A DNA stretch of 64,000 nucleotides from Erythrobacter sp. (GTDB lineage: Bacteria > Pseudomonadota > Alphaproteobacteria > Sphingomonadales > Sphingomonadaceae). Where the stretch lies: NCBI GenBank assembly GCA_023653115.1, contig JAMNXO010000004.1:79509-143508 (forward strand), in the 5' to 3' direction. The translations under genes were made by a program, and so were the position numbers. The notes beneath the pieces are model-generated. The model worked only from the letters and a program-made list of their open reading frames with translations. It ran no database searches and was not told the DNA's origin. This document shows positions 55,461-63,928 of this stretch, piece by piece (position 1 is the stretch's first letter; every line of letters begins with the position of its first letter).

Positions 55461-55957
55461 ACCGCCAGATCGGTGCCTTCGCGGATCAGCCGCGCAACCC
55501 AGGCGTCGACCCCGAGATTGATCGTGCTCCACGCCGTCTCGAACGCGGCGACATCGCCGTGATAGGGGTCAGGCACCGGTTCGCCCTGCAGCCCCTCGAC
55601 CGCATCCAGCAGCAGCGACAGCTGCGCCGTGCCATCGCGCGGGGCGCGGGCGCGCACGCCTTCGAGATTGGCGCGGTCGAGCGCGATAATGTGGCTGAAG
55701 CGGTAGAAATCATGATGGGTCAGCTGCCGCGCTGCCTGGCCGGTGATGTCGACTCCGTGCCGGCTCGCGATCGCAATCGCGCGCGGATCCGGTTGGTGGC
55801 CGATATGATAGGAGGCGGTGCCGGCGGACTCGACGCAGGCCGTCAGCCCGCTGCGCGCTGCAGCAGCGCGGAACGCACCTTCGGCCATCGGTGACCGGCA
55901 AATATTGCCAAGGCACACGAACAGCACCGAAATATCCTGATCAACCCCCCCGAGCAT
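55457..55957 (-). CDS. low-molecular-weight protein tyrosine phosphatase
   Basis: 166 aa. P-loop CLGNICRSP near residue 15 (C-x5-R) and the general acid in the DPYHGD segment mark the family. Cytosolic. In other bacteria such enzymes dephosphorylate tyrosine kinases of exopolysaccharide export; no such kinase is nearby. The frame starts MLGGVDQD; an in-frame start closer to the P-loop is not obvious. Confidence 0.9.
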   Translation of the reverse strand: MLGGVDQDISVLFVCLGNICRSPMAEGAFRAAAARSGLTACVESAGTASYHIGHQPDPRAIAIASRHGVDITGQAARQLTHHDFYRFSHIIALDRANLEGVRARAPRDGTAQLSLLLDAVEGLQGEPVPDPYHGDVAAFETAWSTINLGVDAWVARLIREGTDLAV

Positions 55958-56045
55958 CGCGGGCCTTTATGACAGGCTTTTGATACTGTCCAGCCAGTGC
56001 GGCCCGAAATTTCATGCGAAACGCTGGTAACGCGTTCCGCGCGGC

Positions 56046-57464
56046 TCAGGCAGCGGCGAGGGGGAGCGGTGCGGTGCTGCCGAGTACCTCTTCGGTGATC
56101 CGGCGGATATTCACCTTCGCCTTCAGCCGTGCGCCCAGCAAGGCCGTGCCCGAAACCTTGCGCTGCACAAACAGCGTTTCGATCGGCGGGAAGGCCCATG
56201 TGTCCTTGTCCTGCGCGATGGCATAGCCCTCGTCGCGCAGCAGCGGAATGAAGGCGCGGTCGCCGAAATCGAACGGGGCATCGGCGCGCATTTCGTTGAT
56301 GACGATGTCGATCATGCGATTCACCCGCTCGGGGTGCTTTTCCGCGACAATCGGCATCATGAAGCCTGCTTCGATGGTGGCGGCGAGCACTTCGGCGGCG
56401 TTGCCGTTGAGCCCGGCGGCGAGCATCTTGCGATAGCCGTTGGCCACCGCCGGATCGACCGGGCGGCAGGCGCCGAAATCGAGCAGGATGATCTCGCCCG
56501 TCTCGCGCCGGTAGCGAAAATTGGCGAAGTTGGGATCGGTCTGCATCACGCCGAAATCGAACAATTCGCGCGCCACCAGCCGGATCAGCCGGGCATAGAC
56601 CTCGTCGCGGCGCTCGGGGCTTTCGTTGCCCAGCTCCTCGATGCTGACGCCCTCTTCAAAACTCATCGCGAGGATCGAACCGCGGGTCAGCCCTTCGTGC
56701 AGGCGCGGCACGACAAAGCCGGGCGTGCCCGCCAGCTTTTCGCGATAGAGCGCCATCTGCGCGCCCTCGCGCTGGTAATCGGCTTCCTCGTGGAGCTGCT
56801 GCTTGGCGGCCGCCATCAGCTTGCCCACCTCCAGTTCCGGCGGCGCAAAGCCTGCCACCCGCAGCAGCGTCATGACATTATCGACGTCGGAGTCGATGCT
56901 CTTGGCAACGCCGGGATATTGCACCTTGATCGCCAGTTCCTCGCCGTCGCGGGTGAGCGCCTTGTGCACCTGGCCTATACTGGCGGCGGCAATCGGGCGG
57001 GGATTGAACCAGCGGAACTGCTTGCGCCAATCCGGCCCCCACTCGCTCTTGAGTACCTGATCCAGCTGGCGGGTCGGCATGAAATTGGCCTGATCGCGCA
57101 GGGTGGCGAGGATTTTCGACAGCTCCTCCGGCAAGAAATCGCCCGCATCCAGGCTGATCATCTGCCCCATCTTCATCGCCGCGCCGCGCAGGTGGGAAAG
57201 GCGGTCGGTCAGGCGCTGGACATTGCCGGGGGTGAGGATCAGATCGCGTGCGGAGATATTCTCGCCGCTTGCCAGCCGCCGCGCGCCTTCAGCCACCATG
57301 CCGCCTGCGACACCGCCGACCAGTTTGCCGAAAGTGCCGAACCGCGCGATCCGTCCGGCCGGCACCGCCTTCTGGCGTGCACGATCGTCGGGGAGCTTGG
57401 CAAAGTCAGGGCCAAAATCATCAGGGGTCTGGTCGTCGTCGGCCACTAGGAGGGGGCTTTCCAT
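56046..57464 (-). CDS. ABC1/AarF/UbiB-family atypical kinase
   Basis: 472 aa. Family marks: KxGQ (AAMKMGQMISLDAG), the alanine-rich nucleotide loop (PIAAASIGQVHKA), VAIK-like ELAIKVQYPG and the DFG (ILLDFGACRPVD). COQ8/UbiB relatives support ubiquinone synthesis. UbiB itself is longer (about 540 aa) with C-terminal membrane helices; here no such helices are visible, so it is closer to the soluble AarF-like group. Divergent from nothing: an 81-bp gap to the LMW phosphatase start (same strand) and 63 bp from the SDR gene. Confidence 0.82.
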   Translation of the reverse strand: MESPLLVADDDQTPDDFGPDFAKLPDDRARQKAVPAGRIARFGTFGKLVGGVAGGMVAEGARRLASGENISARDLILTPGNVQRLTDRLSHLRGAAMKMGQMISLDAGDFLPEELSKILATLRDQANFMPTRQLDQVLKSEWGPDWRKQFRWFNPRPIAAASIGQVHKALTRDGEELAIKVQYPGVAKSIDSDVDNVMTLLRVAGFAPPELEVGKLMAAAKQQLHEEADYQREGAQMALYREKLAGTPGFVVPRLHEGLTRGSILAMSFEEGVSIEELGNESPERRDEVYARLIRLVARELFDFGVMQTDPNFANFRYRRETGEIILLDFGACRPVDPAVANGYRKMLAAGLNGNAAEVLAATIEAGFMMPIVAEKHPERVNRMIDIVINEMRADAPFDFGDRAFIPLLRDEGYAIAQDKDTWAFPPIETLFVQRKVSGTALLGARLKAKVNIRRITEEVLGSTAPLPLAAA

Positions 57465-57527
57465 TTGCGAGAGGCTTTCGCTGGCAACGGCTTGGGCGCG
57501 CCTGCGTTCCTTTGGAAATGGGGCGCG

Positions 57528-58301
57528 TCAGCTGATACTCAAGCCGCCATCAACCGGCAGGCATTGTCCGGTGATGTAATCGGAGTGGGGCGAGGCGAGG
57601 AACACCGCCAGCCCTTCCAGCCCTTCGTGGTCACCCGGACGGCGCAGCGGGATGCGGCGGCTCATCCATTCGCCGAACTTGGGATCGGCCTTGGCGGTGA
57701 TGTCGGTTTCGTAATAGCCGAAAAGCAGCGCATTGGCGGTGATCTGGTAACGCGCAAGTTCGAAGGCTGCAGCGCGGGTGAGGCCATTGAGCGCCGCTTT
57801 CGAAGCGGCATAGTCGGACGAGCGGTTGACCCCCATGATTGACTGTCCGGACGAGGTCGCGATCAGCTTGCCGCCCGCATCGCCCTCCTTGGCGCGGGCA
57901 ATCATGTGACGCGAGACGTGCTTGTAGACCAGCGCCGCGCCGCGGGTGTTGACGCGCATGGTGTTGTCCCAGCCATCCGCCGTGATGTCGGGGATGGCGG
58001 TGCCCGCGCCGGAGATTCCAGCATTGGCAAAGCACACATCCACGCGCCCGAACGCGCCTAAGGTGTGGGCCATGGCGGTCTCGATTGCAGCTTCTTCGGC
58101 GAGATCGCAGGTCAGCGCCAAGACGTCGCCTGCTCCCAATGCCCGCAATTCCTCAACGGCAGCCGCGTTTTTCTCCGCGTTGCGCGCCCAGATCGCGATA
58201 TTGGCGCCCGCCTTGGCGAGCCCGCGTGCCATGGCGAGGCCTAGCCCGCCATTGCCGCCGGTGACGATGGCCGTGCGGCCAGAAAGATCGAACAGGTCCA
58301 T
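57528..58301 (-). CDS. short-chain dehydrogenase/reductase
   Basis: 257 aa from the ATG at 58301; the open frame beyond is Arg/Ala-rich and is rejected. NAD(P)-binding TGGNGGLG, NAG, then Ser (SSGQSIMG) and the YAASK catalytic pair. Classical SDR of about 250 aa; substrate unknown. Ends DYITGQCLPVDGGLSIS as in many family members. Divergent from the DUF3429 gene (77 bp). Confidence 0.9.
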   Translation of the reverse strand: MDLFDLSGRTAIVTGGNGGLGLAMARGLAKAGANIAIWARNAEKNAAAVEELRALGAGDVLALTCDLAEEAAIETAMAHTLGAFGRVDVCFANAGISGAGTAIPDITADGWDNTMRVNTRGAALVYKHVSRHMIARAKEGDAGGKLIATSSGQSIMGVNRSSDYAASKAALNGLTRAAAFELARYQITANALLFGYYETDITAKADPKFGEWMSRRIPLRRPGDHEGLEGLAVFLASPHSDYITGQCLPVDGGLSIS

Positions 58302-58378
58302 AGCTCGTCCACGTGGCGCAATCCGGGCCAAGCTGCAAGCATCCGGGAACCGGCGCGCGCGGCAAGCTTTGAGGCGCC

Positions 58379-58840
58379 ATGGACGGACAAACTTCACTTT
58401 CGCCGGCGGCCCGTGCGCTCGGCTATGCCGGACTGCTGCCGCAGGTCATCTGCATCGCGATGCTGCTGACCGGGCACGAATGGCGCTATGCCGCGCTGGC
58501 GGGCGGGTTTGCCTATGCCGCGGCGATTTTCAGCTTTCTTGGCGGGGTATGGTGGGGGCAGGCAGTGCAGAGCGGCCGCGCAACCACCGGCGCCTATCTG
58601 GTCGCCGTGCTGCCCAGCCTGATCGCCGTCGCATTGTTTCTGCCGTGGAGCTTCGGGTGGGAATGGCCCGGCCCGGCGCTGCTTTATCTCGGCGCATTGA
58701 TCGCGCTCTCGCCGCTGATCGACCGCGCGCTGGGCTTTGCGCAGGGCGATTTCCTGCGCCTTCGCTGGCACCTCTCGCTGGGCCTTGGCAGCCTGACCAT
58801 CGCGCTTGGACTGCTGGCAGGCGAGGCCATGGCGGTCTAG
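58379..58840 (+). CDS. DUF3429 membrane protein
   Basis: 153 aa, four or five predicted membrane helices. The LGYAGLLPQVICI start, FLGGVWWGQ near residue 55 and the closing LRLRWHLSLGLGSLTIALG are typical of DUF3429. Inner membrane. Function unknown. Lies between the divergent SDR and the CHASE2-EAL gene (90 bp). Confidence 0.8.
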   Translation: MDGQTSLSPAARALGYAGLLPQVICIAMLLTGHEWRYAALAGGFAYAAAIFSFLGGVWWGQAVQSGRATTGAYLVAVLPSLIAVALFLPWSFGWEWPGPALLYLGALIALSPLIDRALGFAQGDFLRLRWHLSLGLGSLTIALGLLAGEAMAV

Positions 58841-58930
58841 CTGCGTGGATTAATCGGTCATCGTTGGCGATGAATTAACCACTGCACCTTAAGCAAATGC
58901 TCGGTTTTCAAGGACGGATCCGGGCATCTG

Positions 58931-61297
58931 ATGATTGCGGCATTGCCATCACTGACAGCGTTGCTGCGACGCAGCCTCGGCCGTTCCGGGCCAGAGGAAC
59001 CGCAGTTCGGCGATGATAACGCTCTGAAATCGGGCGAGGCGCTGCTCAAGCGCAAGCGGGTCAAGGTCGCAATCTTCGCGATTTTGTTCGGGCTCTTGTC
59101 GGCCGTCATCGAACTCCCGCTGCCGGCCGAGGACGGCTTCCGCGCCGCCCGGGCACAGCTGCGCGCCCGCACCGCGCCGCAGGACATCGTCATGATCGCG
59201 GTCGACGATGCCACGCTCAACGGCATCGGCAAACGCACTCCGCCGACGCGTTATCAGGACAGTGCGCTGATCGATTGGCTGGTTGCCGCAGGGGTGCGCA
59301 GGATCGTTTTCGACCGCGCTCATGCCGAACGCGAGACCCCGAAGTCCGACGCCTATTTCGCCCGCACGCTCGCCCGGCACGAAGGGCATGTCTGGCTGGG
59401 GATCACCCCCCAGCATGAACTCAATTTCCAGAAAGTCGCGGAGCTTGCCCCGCTCCCTGAGTTTCGCGAACACGCCCGGCTTGCGGCGATGAACGGCGCC
59501 GGTAGCCCCTTTGGCCTGGCGGTCGCCTTTCCGACAGCGGTCTCGTTCCATGGCCAGCAGCAGCCTTCGATTTCCGCGACTCTGGCCGGTTATCGTGGCC
59601 CGGCCCGGTTCTATCGACCCGATTATGCCTTCGATCCCGGGACAATTCCGACCTATAGCTACATCGACGTGCTCAATGGGCGCGTGCCGACCGAGGCGCT
59701 CCGCGGCAAGAACGTGATCATCGGTGCCAGCTTCTTCGAATCCGCAGACTTCTTCCACATGCCGTTCCACGGCAAAGTCCCGGGCGCTTACTTCCATATC
59801 ATGGGTGCCCACACCCTGAAGCGCGCCGTCCCGGCCGATCTGTTCTGGTATCCGGCTCTGCTGATCGCAGCCGCCGCGATTATCGCCGGCGCGCTTTTCC
59901 GCTCGCGCAGCTCGCGCAGCCTATGGCTTGCGGCCTTGGGGCTGTGCGTGCTGACTTTCTTTCTCGACGAAGCCAACATCAACATCGACATCATGTCGGG
60001 CCTGCTGGCGGTTGGCTTTGCCGCCATTGGCTTTGCCCGGATCCGCCGCAAATATTACAGCAGCGATGTCGACGCGATGACGACCTCGGCGCTCAGCCTC
60101 GAAAAGGTTACCGACGATGTCGACGTCTATGCGCTCAAGATCGCGAACCTTGCCGAGATGTCGGAAGACTGGGGCGAGCGAGAACTGGGCGAATTCGTCA
60201 ACACGCTGATCCTTTATGTAAAGGGGCCGGGCGAGGTGGGCGATGTGGCGTTCGAGCGCGACAGTCTTGTTTGGCTGGCACCGAAGATGGACAATGCCAG
60301 TCTCGAACGCCATGCCGATGGTCTGGCACTAATGCTCAAGACCGCGATTAGCCACGATTGGCAGTCGGCCAGCAGCTCGCCCGCGATCGGGATCGACACC
60401 AACCATGACCTGCCGCTCACCCAGCGCATCAAGAAAGCGATGCAGGCGGCCGATGATGCGGTCACGCGCGGGGTGCGCTTCATCATCAACAATGCGGCCT
60501 ATGTCGAAGCGCGCAACCACCGGCTTGAGATCATCCGCGTGCTCGAAAAGGGTCTGCGCGAGCGTAGCATCAGGGTCGCCTATCAACCGAAGATCGAGCT
60601 GGCGACCGGCCGCATTGTGGGCGCCGAAACGCTGATCCGCTGGCGTCCGGATGGGCAAGACTACGTCAATCCGCAGGAACTGGTGCTCGCAGCAGAGGCC
60701 AATGACCGGATTAACGAGCTCACCCTGATTGTGATGGAAACAGCGTTGACTGACGGACGCAAGGCAATCGCGCTTGATCCGTATTTCAAGCTGGCGGTCA
60801 ATATGTCGGCCAAGAGCCTGAGCGATACCCATTTGCTGTTCGACATGATGACGATGCTGGGCCGGATCGGCTTCCCGCCCGAGAACCTGACGCTCGAACT
60901 GACCGAAACCGCGAAGCTTGAGGACAAGCTGATCGCTCCGCAGATCGCAGCTCTCAAGGCCCGCGGGATCGGACTGTCGATCGACGACTTCGGCACCGGC
61001 CAGTCGAACCTTGAATATCTCGAGAAGCTGCCGAGCTCGGAGTTGAAGATCGACAAGAAGTTCGTCCAGCACATGGACAGCTCGGAAGAGAGCCGCGCCG
61101 TGGTGCGCGCCACGATCGAGATTGCGCACTCGCTCGGCAAGGTGGTGGTTGCCGAAGGCGTGGAGACTCAAGCCGTCGCAGAGACCCTGCGCGCGATGGG
61201 CTGCGACCAGGCGCAGGGCTACCTGTTCTCGCGGGCGATCGCGATGCCCGATCTGCTCGCCATGATCGGGGGCGGGAAAATCACAGTTAACGGTTGA
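58931..61297 (+). CDS. CHASE2-EAL membrane phosphodiesterase with degenerate GGDEF
   Basis: 788 aa. Membrane helix 46-65; periplasmic CHASE2 sensor about 66-300 (APQDIVMIAVDDATLNGIG, FPTAVSF, LRGKNVIIGAS); three further helices about 300-385; a linker; a GGDEF-like region about 390-530 in which no GG(D/E)EF motif can be seen; then an EAL domain with ETLIRW, the N of NMSAKSL, LELTE, IDDFGTG, KIDKKF, AEGVETQ and Q of QAQGYLF. The EAL site looks catalytic, so it should hydrolyse c-di-GMP in response to an envelope signal. Its stop lies inside a CtrA box at 61287. Confidence 0.92.
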   Translation: MIAALPSLTALLRRSLGRSGPEEPQFGDDNALKSGEALLKRKRVKVAIFAILFGLLSAVIELPLPAEDGFRAARAQLRARTAPQDIVMIAVDDATLNGIGKRTPPTRYQDSALIDWLVAAGVRRIVFDRAHAERETPKSDAYFARTLARHEGHVWLGITPQHELNFQKVAELAPLPEFREHARLAAMNGAGSPFGLAVAFPTAVSFHGQQQPSISATLAGYRGPARFYRPDYAFDPGTIPTYSYIDVLNGRVPTEALRGKNVIIGASFFESADFFHMPFHGKVPGAYFHIMGAHTLKRAVPADLFWYPALLIAAAAIIAGALFRSRSSRSLWLAALGLCVLTFFLDEANINIDIMSGLLAVGFAAIGFARIRRKYYSSDVDAMTTSALSLEKVTDDVDVYALKIANLAEMSEDWGERELGEFVNTLILYVKGPGEVGDVAFERDSLVWLAPKMDNASLERHADGLALMLKTAISHDWQSASSSPAIGIDTNHDLPLTQRIKKAMQAADDAVTRGVRFIINNAAYVEARNHRLEIIRVLEKGLRERSIRVAYQPKIELATGRIVGAETLIRWRPDGQDYVNPQELVLAAEANDRINELTLIVMETALTDGRKAIALDPYFKLAVNMSAKSLSDTHLLFDMMTMLGRIGFPPENLTLELTETAKLEDKLIAPQIAALKARGIGLSIDDFGTGQSNLEYLEKLPSSELKIDKKFVQHMDSSEESRAVVRATIEIAHSLGKVVVAEGVETQAVAETLRAMGCDQAQGYLFSRAIAMPDLLAMIGGGKITVNG

Positions 61298-61318
61298 TTA
61301 AGGTTAATTTTGTGTTAA
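61287..61318. promoter_or_regulatory. two tandem CtrA-consensus boxes
   Basis: TTAACGGTTGATTAA (61287-61301) and TTAATTTTGTGTTAA (61304-61318) each match TTAA-N7-TTAA exactly; starts are 17 bp apart. They precede the microgene at 61358 by 40 bp, a distance that suits a box at the -35 region. CtrA is the master cell-cycle/motility regulator of alphaproteobacteria. The first overlaps the upstream stop codon. Confidence 0.7.
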
Positions 61319-61357
61319 ATGCTCCTACAGCAGATTAGTCGCTGGTAGGAGGCACCT

Positions 61358-61396
61358 ATGTGGAAGTATATTTCGCACCTGTTCGGTAGCCCGTAA
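61358..61396 (+). CDS. putative 12-residue microprotein
   Basis: ATG at 61358 to TAA at 61394-61396 reads MWKYISHLFGSP. A near-perfect ribosome site TAGGAGG (61346-61352) lies 5 nt upstream. The peptide is amphipathic with three aromatic residues. A terminator follows after 23 nt, so the transcript would be about 100-120 nt. It could be a leader-type peptide, a membrane-active microprotein, or the ORF of a dual-function small RNA. No known family recognised. Confidence 0.5.
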   Translation: MWKYISHLFGSP

Positions 61397-61419
61397 TCAT
61401 ACGGCTCTTGAGCAAAGAT

Positions 61420-61446
61420 AAGCCCCGGGAAACCGGGGCTTTTTTC
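61420..61446 (+). terminator. terminator of the microgene
   Basis: AGCCCCGG (61421-61428), GAAA loop, CCGGGGCT (61433-61440), then TTTTT. A GNRA-type tetraloop on an 8-bp GC stem with a T-run: strong rho-independent signal. Confidence 0.93.
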
Positions 61447-61616
61447 GTTTTAGGGCGTGATGTCGCCAAAGGGCTCCTGCACAAGACAGTCCGGTTGTGC
61501 GGCCAATGACGTTGGCCAGCCGGGCGCTCAAATGTTGATCCGTCTTAAACATTCGGTTGCTGGCGCAGGGCATTGCCCCGCCGGGCGCGAATGGTCTTGT
61601 TTCAGCAGGTGGCCGC
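61447..61616. other. 170-bp gap with two small hairpins
   Basis: GCACAA (61479-61484) pairs with TTGTGC (61495-61500) and directly after it GGCCAA (61501-61506) with TTGGCC (61512-61517). They lie downstream of the oligopeptidase stop on the minus strand and could terminate it, though no T-run is evident. I see no gene here. Confidence 0.35.
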
Positions 61617-63722
61617 TCAGCGGCTCTGCTGGGACCACGCGAAAGCATAAAGATCAGCCGCCTCGGAGCGGCGCACATCCTCGGCGCTGCCGACCCCGTG
61701 TCCGGCATCGGTATCGCCGCGCAGGTAGATCGGGGCATCGGGCCATTTGGCGCGCGCCCTGGCGACCCACTTGGCTGTCATCCATGGCACAACCCGCCGA
61801 TCATTGAGGCCCACCACCATCATCGTCGGTACCGGAGGGGCAGCAACCGGGATCATCTGGTAGGCATCCATCGCCAACAAATCGCGGAATTGCTGCGGAT
61901 CATCGGGGTTGCCGATTTCGGCAAACTGGTTGGCGCCGTTTTCGGCCGCGGCGATGCGGGTGGCGTTAACAATGCCAACGCGCGTGATCATGCCGCCGAA
62001 CGCGTCCGGATCGGATAACGCCGCGGTGGGCACCAGTGTGCCGCCCATGCTCGCGCTGGAAATGATCGGCCCCTGCTGGGGGGCAATGCCCATTGCCGTC
62101 AGCTGCCGCGCGCAGGCGGCGAGATCTTCCATCCCGCGCGGCTTGTTCGGCCCGCGCCCGCCTTCGTGCCAGTTACGCCCGCGCTCGCCGCCGCCGCGCG
62201 TACCGCAAAAGGCATAGGCGCCGCCCCGGTCGAGCCACGCCATTTCATTGCGCGCGTAATAGGGCGCGACCGTATCAATGCCGTAACCGCCGTAGGAATC
62301 GACGATTGTCGGCGTGCGGCCGGAGGCGCCCTTGCGGCGCAAGACCACCATGGGCACCCGCGTGCCATCCTTGCTGACCGCTTCGACGCGCGTTGCCGTC
62401 ATGTCCTTTGCGCCGTCCCACACCTGCGAACCGAGGCCGGGATCGATCAGCTTGCCGTCTGCCACCCGCAAGGCGGTGAGCCCCTGCGCCCAGCCGGTCA
62501 GGACAAAGCTGAACCCGCTGCCATCGGCATCGGGGATCAATGCGAAGATCGAGCCTTCGAAGGGAAGCGGGATTTCGGCAGCCGGGCCGCGCCCGTCGCG
62601 CAGGAAGAAAATCTGCGCCGCACCGTCGCTTGTGGTCTGCACATAGACCCCCTCGCGCGTCACGAGGAACCCGCGCACCAAACGGTTGGGCGCGCCTGCG
62701 AAAACGGCTTCGGCTGCGCCCGGCGTGCCGTCATCGGCGAGCGGATGGCGCAGGATCGCACCGGCTGGAATCTCCTTGGTCGACAGCGCGAAAAGTTCGC
62801 TGCCGCGCGGCATCGCCAGCCCGACCTTGTCTTCGAGGCTGATCACTTTGCGCCATTTCGGCTTGCCTGCGCGCAGGCCGTCCGACGATGCGATGTAGAA
62901 TTCATTGTCGGTCCGCGCACCGGCGGCGATGCCGATCGCGAACGGCTCGCCCTCCAGAGCGACAACAAACGGAAAGTTCTCCGGCCCGACCATCATCCCG
63001 TTGCCGAGCACCTGCACCGGGGTGCCGCCGCCAATCGGCGCGATGTAGCTGGTCATGCCAAGCATGGCATCATTGGCGCCGGGATCGGCTGCCATCTGGG
63101 TGTAGAGCACCTTGTCATTGCCAATGAAGCTGACAGGGAATTCGCCCCAGATCCGCTCGATCGGCTGGCCGATAGGCGTGCCGCTTGCCACATCGAACAG
63201 GATCACCCGTCCGGCTTCTACGCCGCCGGTCGAGACCTGCACCGAAATCCGGCGGCAATCCGGGGAAAATTCGATCGCGCCGAAACTCGCCAGTTCGTTA
63301 CCGGCCACCACCTCTGGATCGAGGAACAGGCGCTCGCCTTTGGCATCGCGCAAATAGAGCCGTGCGAGCCGCTCGCCCGCGCCGATGCGGCGGACAAGTG
63401 CGAGATCGCCGCATTGTGTGAAACTACCAATCCGGTCGAGGCCAGAGGAAATTTCCTCGATCCGCTGCTCGAACCAGGCGCGTTCAGGCAGGGCATCGAG
63501 CATCGCGCGGGTGCGCGCATTTTCCTGCGTGATAAAGGCGATCATCTCGTCGCGATTGGCCGGATCTTCCATCCAGCGATATTCGTCATCGAGTGTGATG
63601 CCGTGCACGGTTTCGCGGAGCGGCTCAGTGCGGGGCGATGGGTTTTCAGCGTATGCAATGCACGGGCAAATGGCGGCCGCGGCAAACATCAGTGCGCGGC
63701 CCGAAATCTTCGTCATCGTCAT
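61617..63722 (-). CDS. exported prolyl oligopeptidase family serine peptidase (S9)
   Basis: 701 aa. Signal peptide 1-25 (ALMFAAAAICPCIAYAEN). Beta-propeller about 70-420 and a C-terminal alpha/beta hydrolase domain. Nucleophile Ser in ISSASMGGTL, acid in VVGLNDRRVVPW and base in TDAGHGVG. In most family members the elbow reads GGSNGG; here it is SASMGG, so the oxyanion or elbow geometry may differ. Opening YRWMEDPANRDEM is typical. Periplasmic cleavage of proline-containing peptides is the expected role. Confidence 0.88.
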   Translation of the reverse strand: MTMTKISGRALMFAAAAICPCIAYAENPSPRTEPLRETVHGITLDDEYRWMEDPANRDEMIAFITQENARTRAMLDALPERAWFEQRIEEISSGLDRIGSFTQCGDLALVRRIGAGERLARLYLRDAKGERLFLDPEVVAGNELASFGAIEFSPDCRRISVQVSTGGVEAGRVILFDVASGTPIGQPIERIWGEFPVSFIGNDKVLYTQMAADPGANDAMLGMTSYIAPIGGGTPVQVLGNGMMVGPENFPFVVALEGEPFAIGIAAGARTDNEFYIASSDGLRAGKPKWRKVISLEDKVGLAMPRGSELFALSTKEIPAGAILRHPLADDGTPGAAEAVFAGAPNRLVRGFLVTREGVYVQTTSDGAAQIFFLRDGRGPAAEIPLPFEGSIFALIPDADGSGFSFVLTGWAQGLTALRVADGKLIDPGLGSQVWDGAKDMTATRVEAVSKDGTRVPMVVLRRKGASGRTPTIVDSYGGYGIDTVAPYYARNEMAWLDRGGAYAFCGTRGGGERGRNWHEGGRGPNKPRGMEDLAACARQLTAMGIAPQQGPIISSASMGGTLVPTAALSDPDAFGGMITRVGIVNATRIAAAENGANQFAEIGNPDDPQQFRDLLAMDAYQMIPVAAPPVPTMMVVGLNDRRVVPWMTAKWVARARAKWPDAPIYLRGDTDAGHGVGSAEDVRRSEAADLYAFAWSQQSR

Positions 63723-63851
63723 CGCAAGCCCCCCCAGGATTGTTGGGAGGTAATAGCAGCATCGCCGGACGGGTTTAAGCCCGATTACGCGTCGTCCCCG
63801 GGAGGGGGAGGGAATTGTTGGCTATCAGATTGAGCGCTGCGCGCGTGTAAT

Positions 63852-63928
63852 TGGTCGGGGAGAGAGGATTCGAACCTCCGGCCCCTGCCTCCCGAAGACA
63901 GTGCTCTACCAGGCTGAGCTACTCCCCG
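63852..63928 (-). tRNA. tRNA-Pro (anticodon CGG)
   Basis: 77 nt including CCA. Acceptor CGGGGAG/CTCCCCG, D arm GCTC/GAGC, anticodon loop TTCGGGA (anticodon CGG, decoding CCG), T loop TTCGAAT. Minus strand. The sequence after it to the window end (63929-64000) holds no recognised feature. Confidence 0.96.

Noticed and set aside
58875..58892. CtrA box before the CHASE2-EAL gene
   Set aside because: The two TTAA tetrads are 10 nt apart instead of 7, so the consensus is not met.
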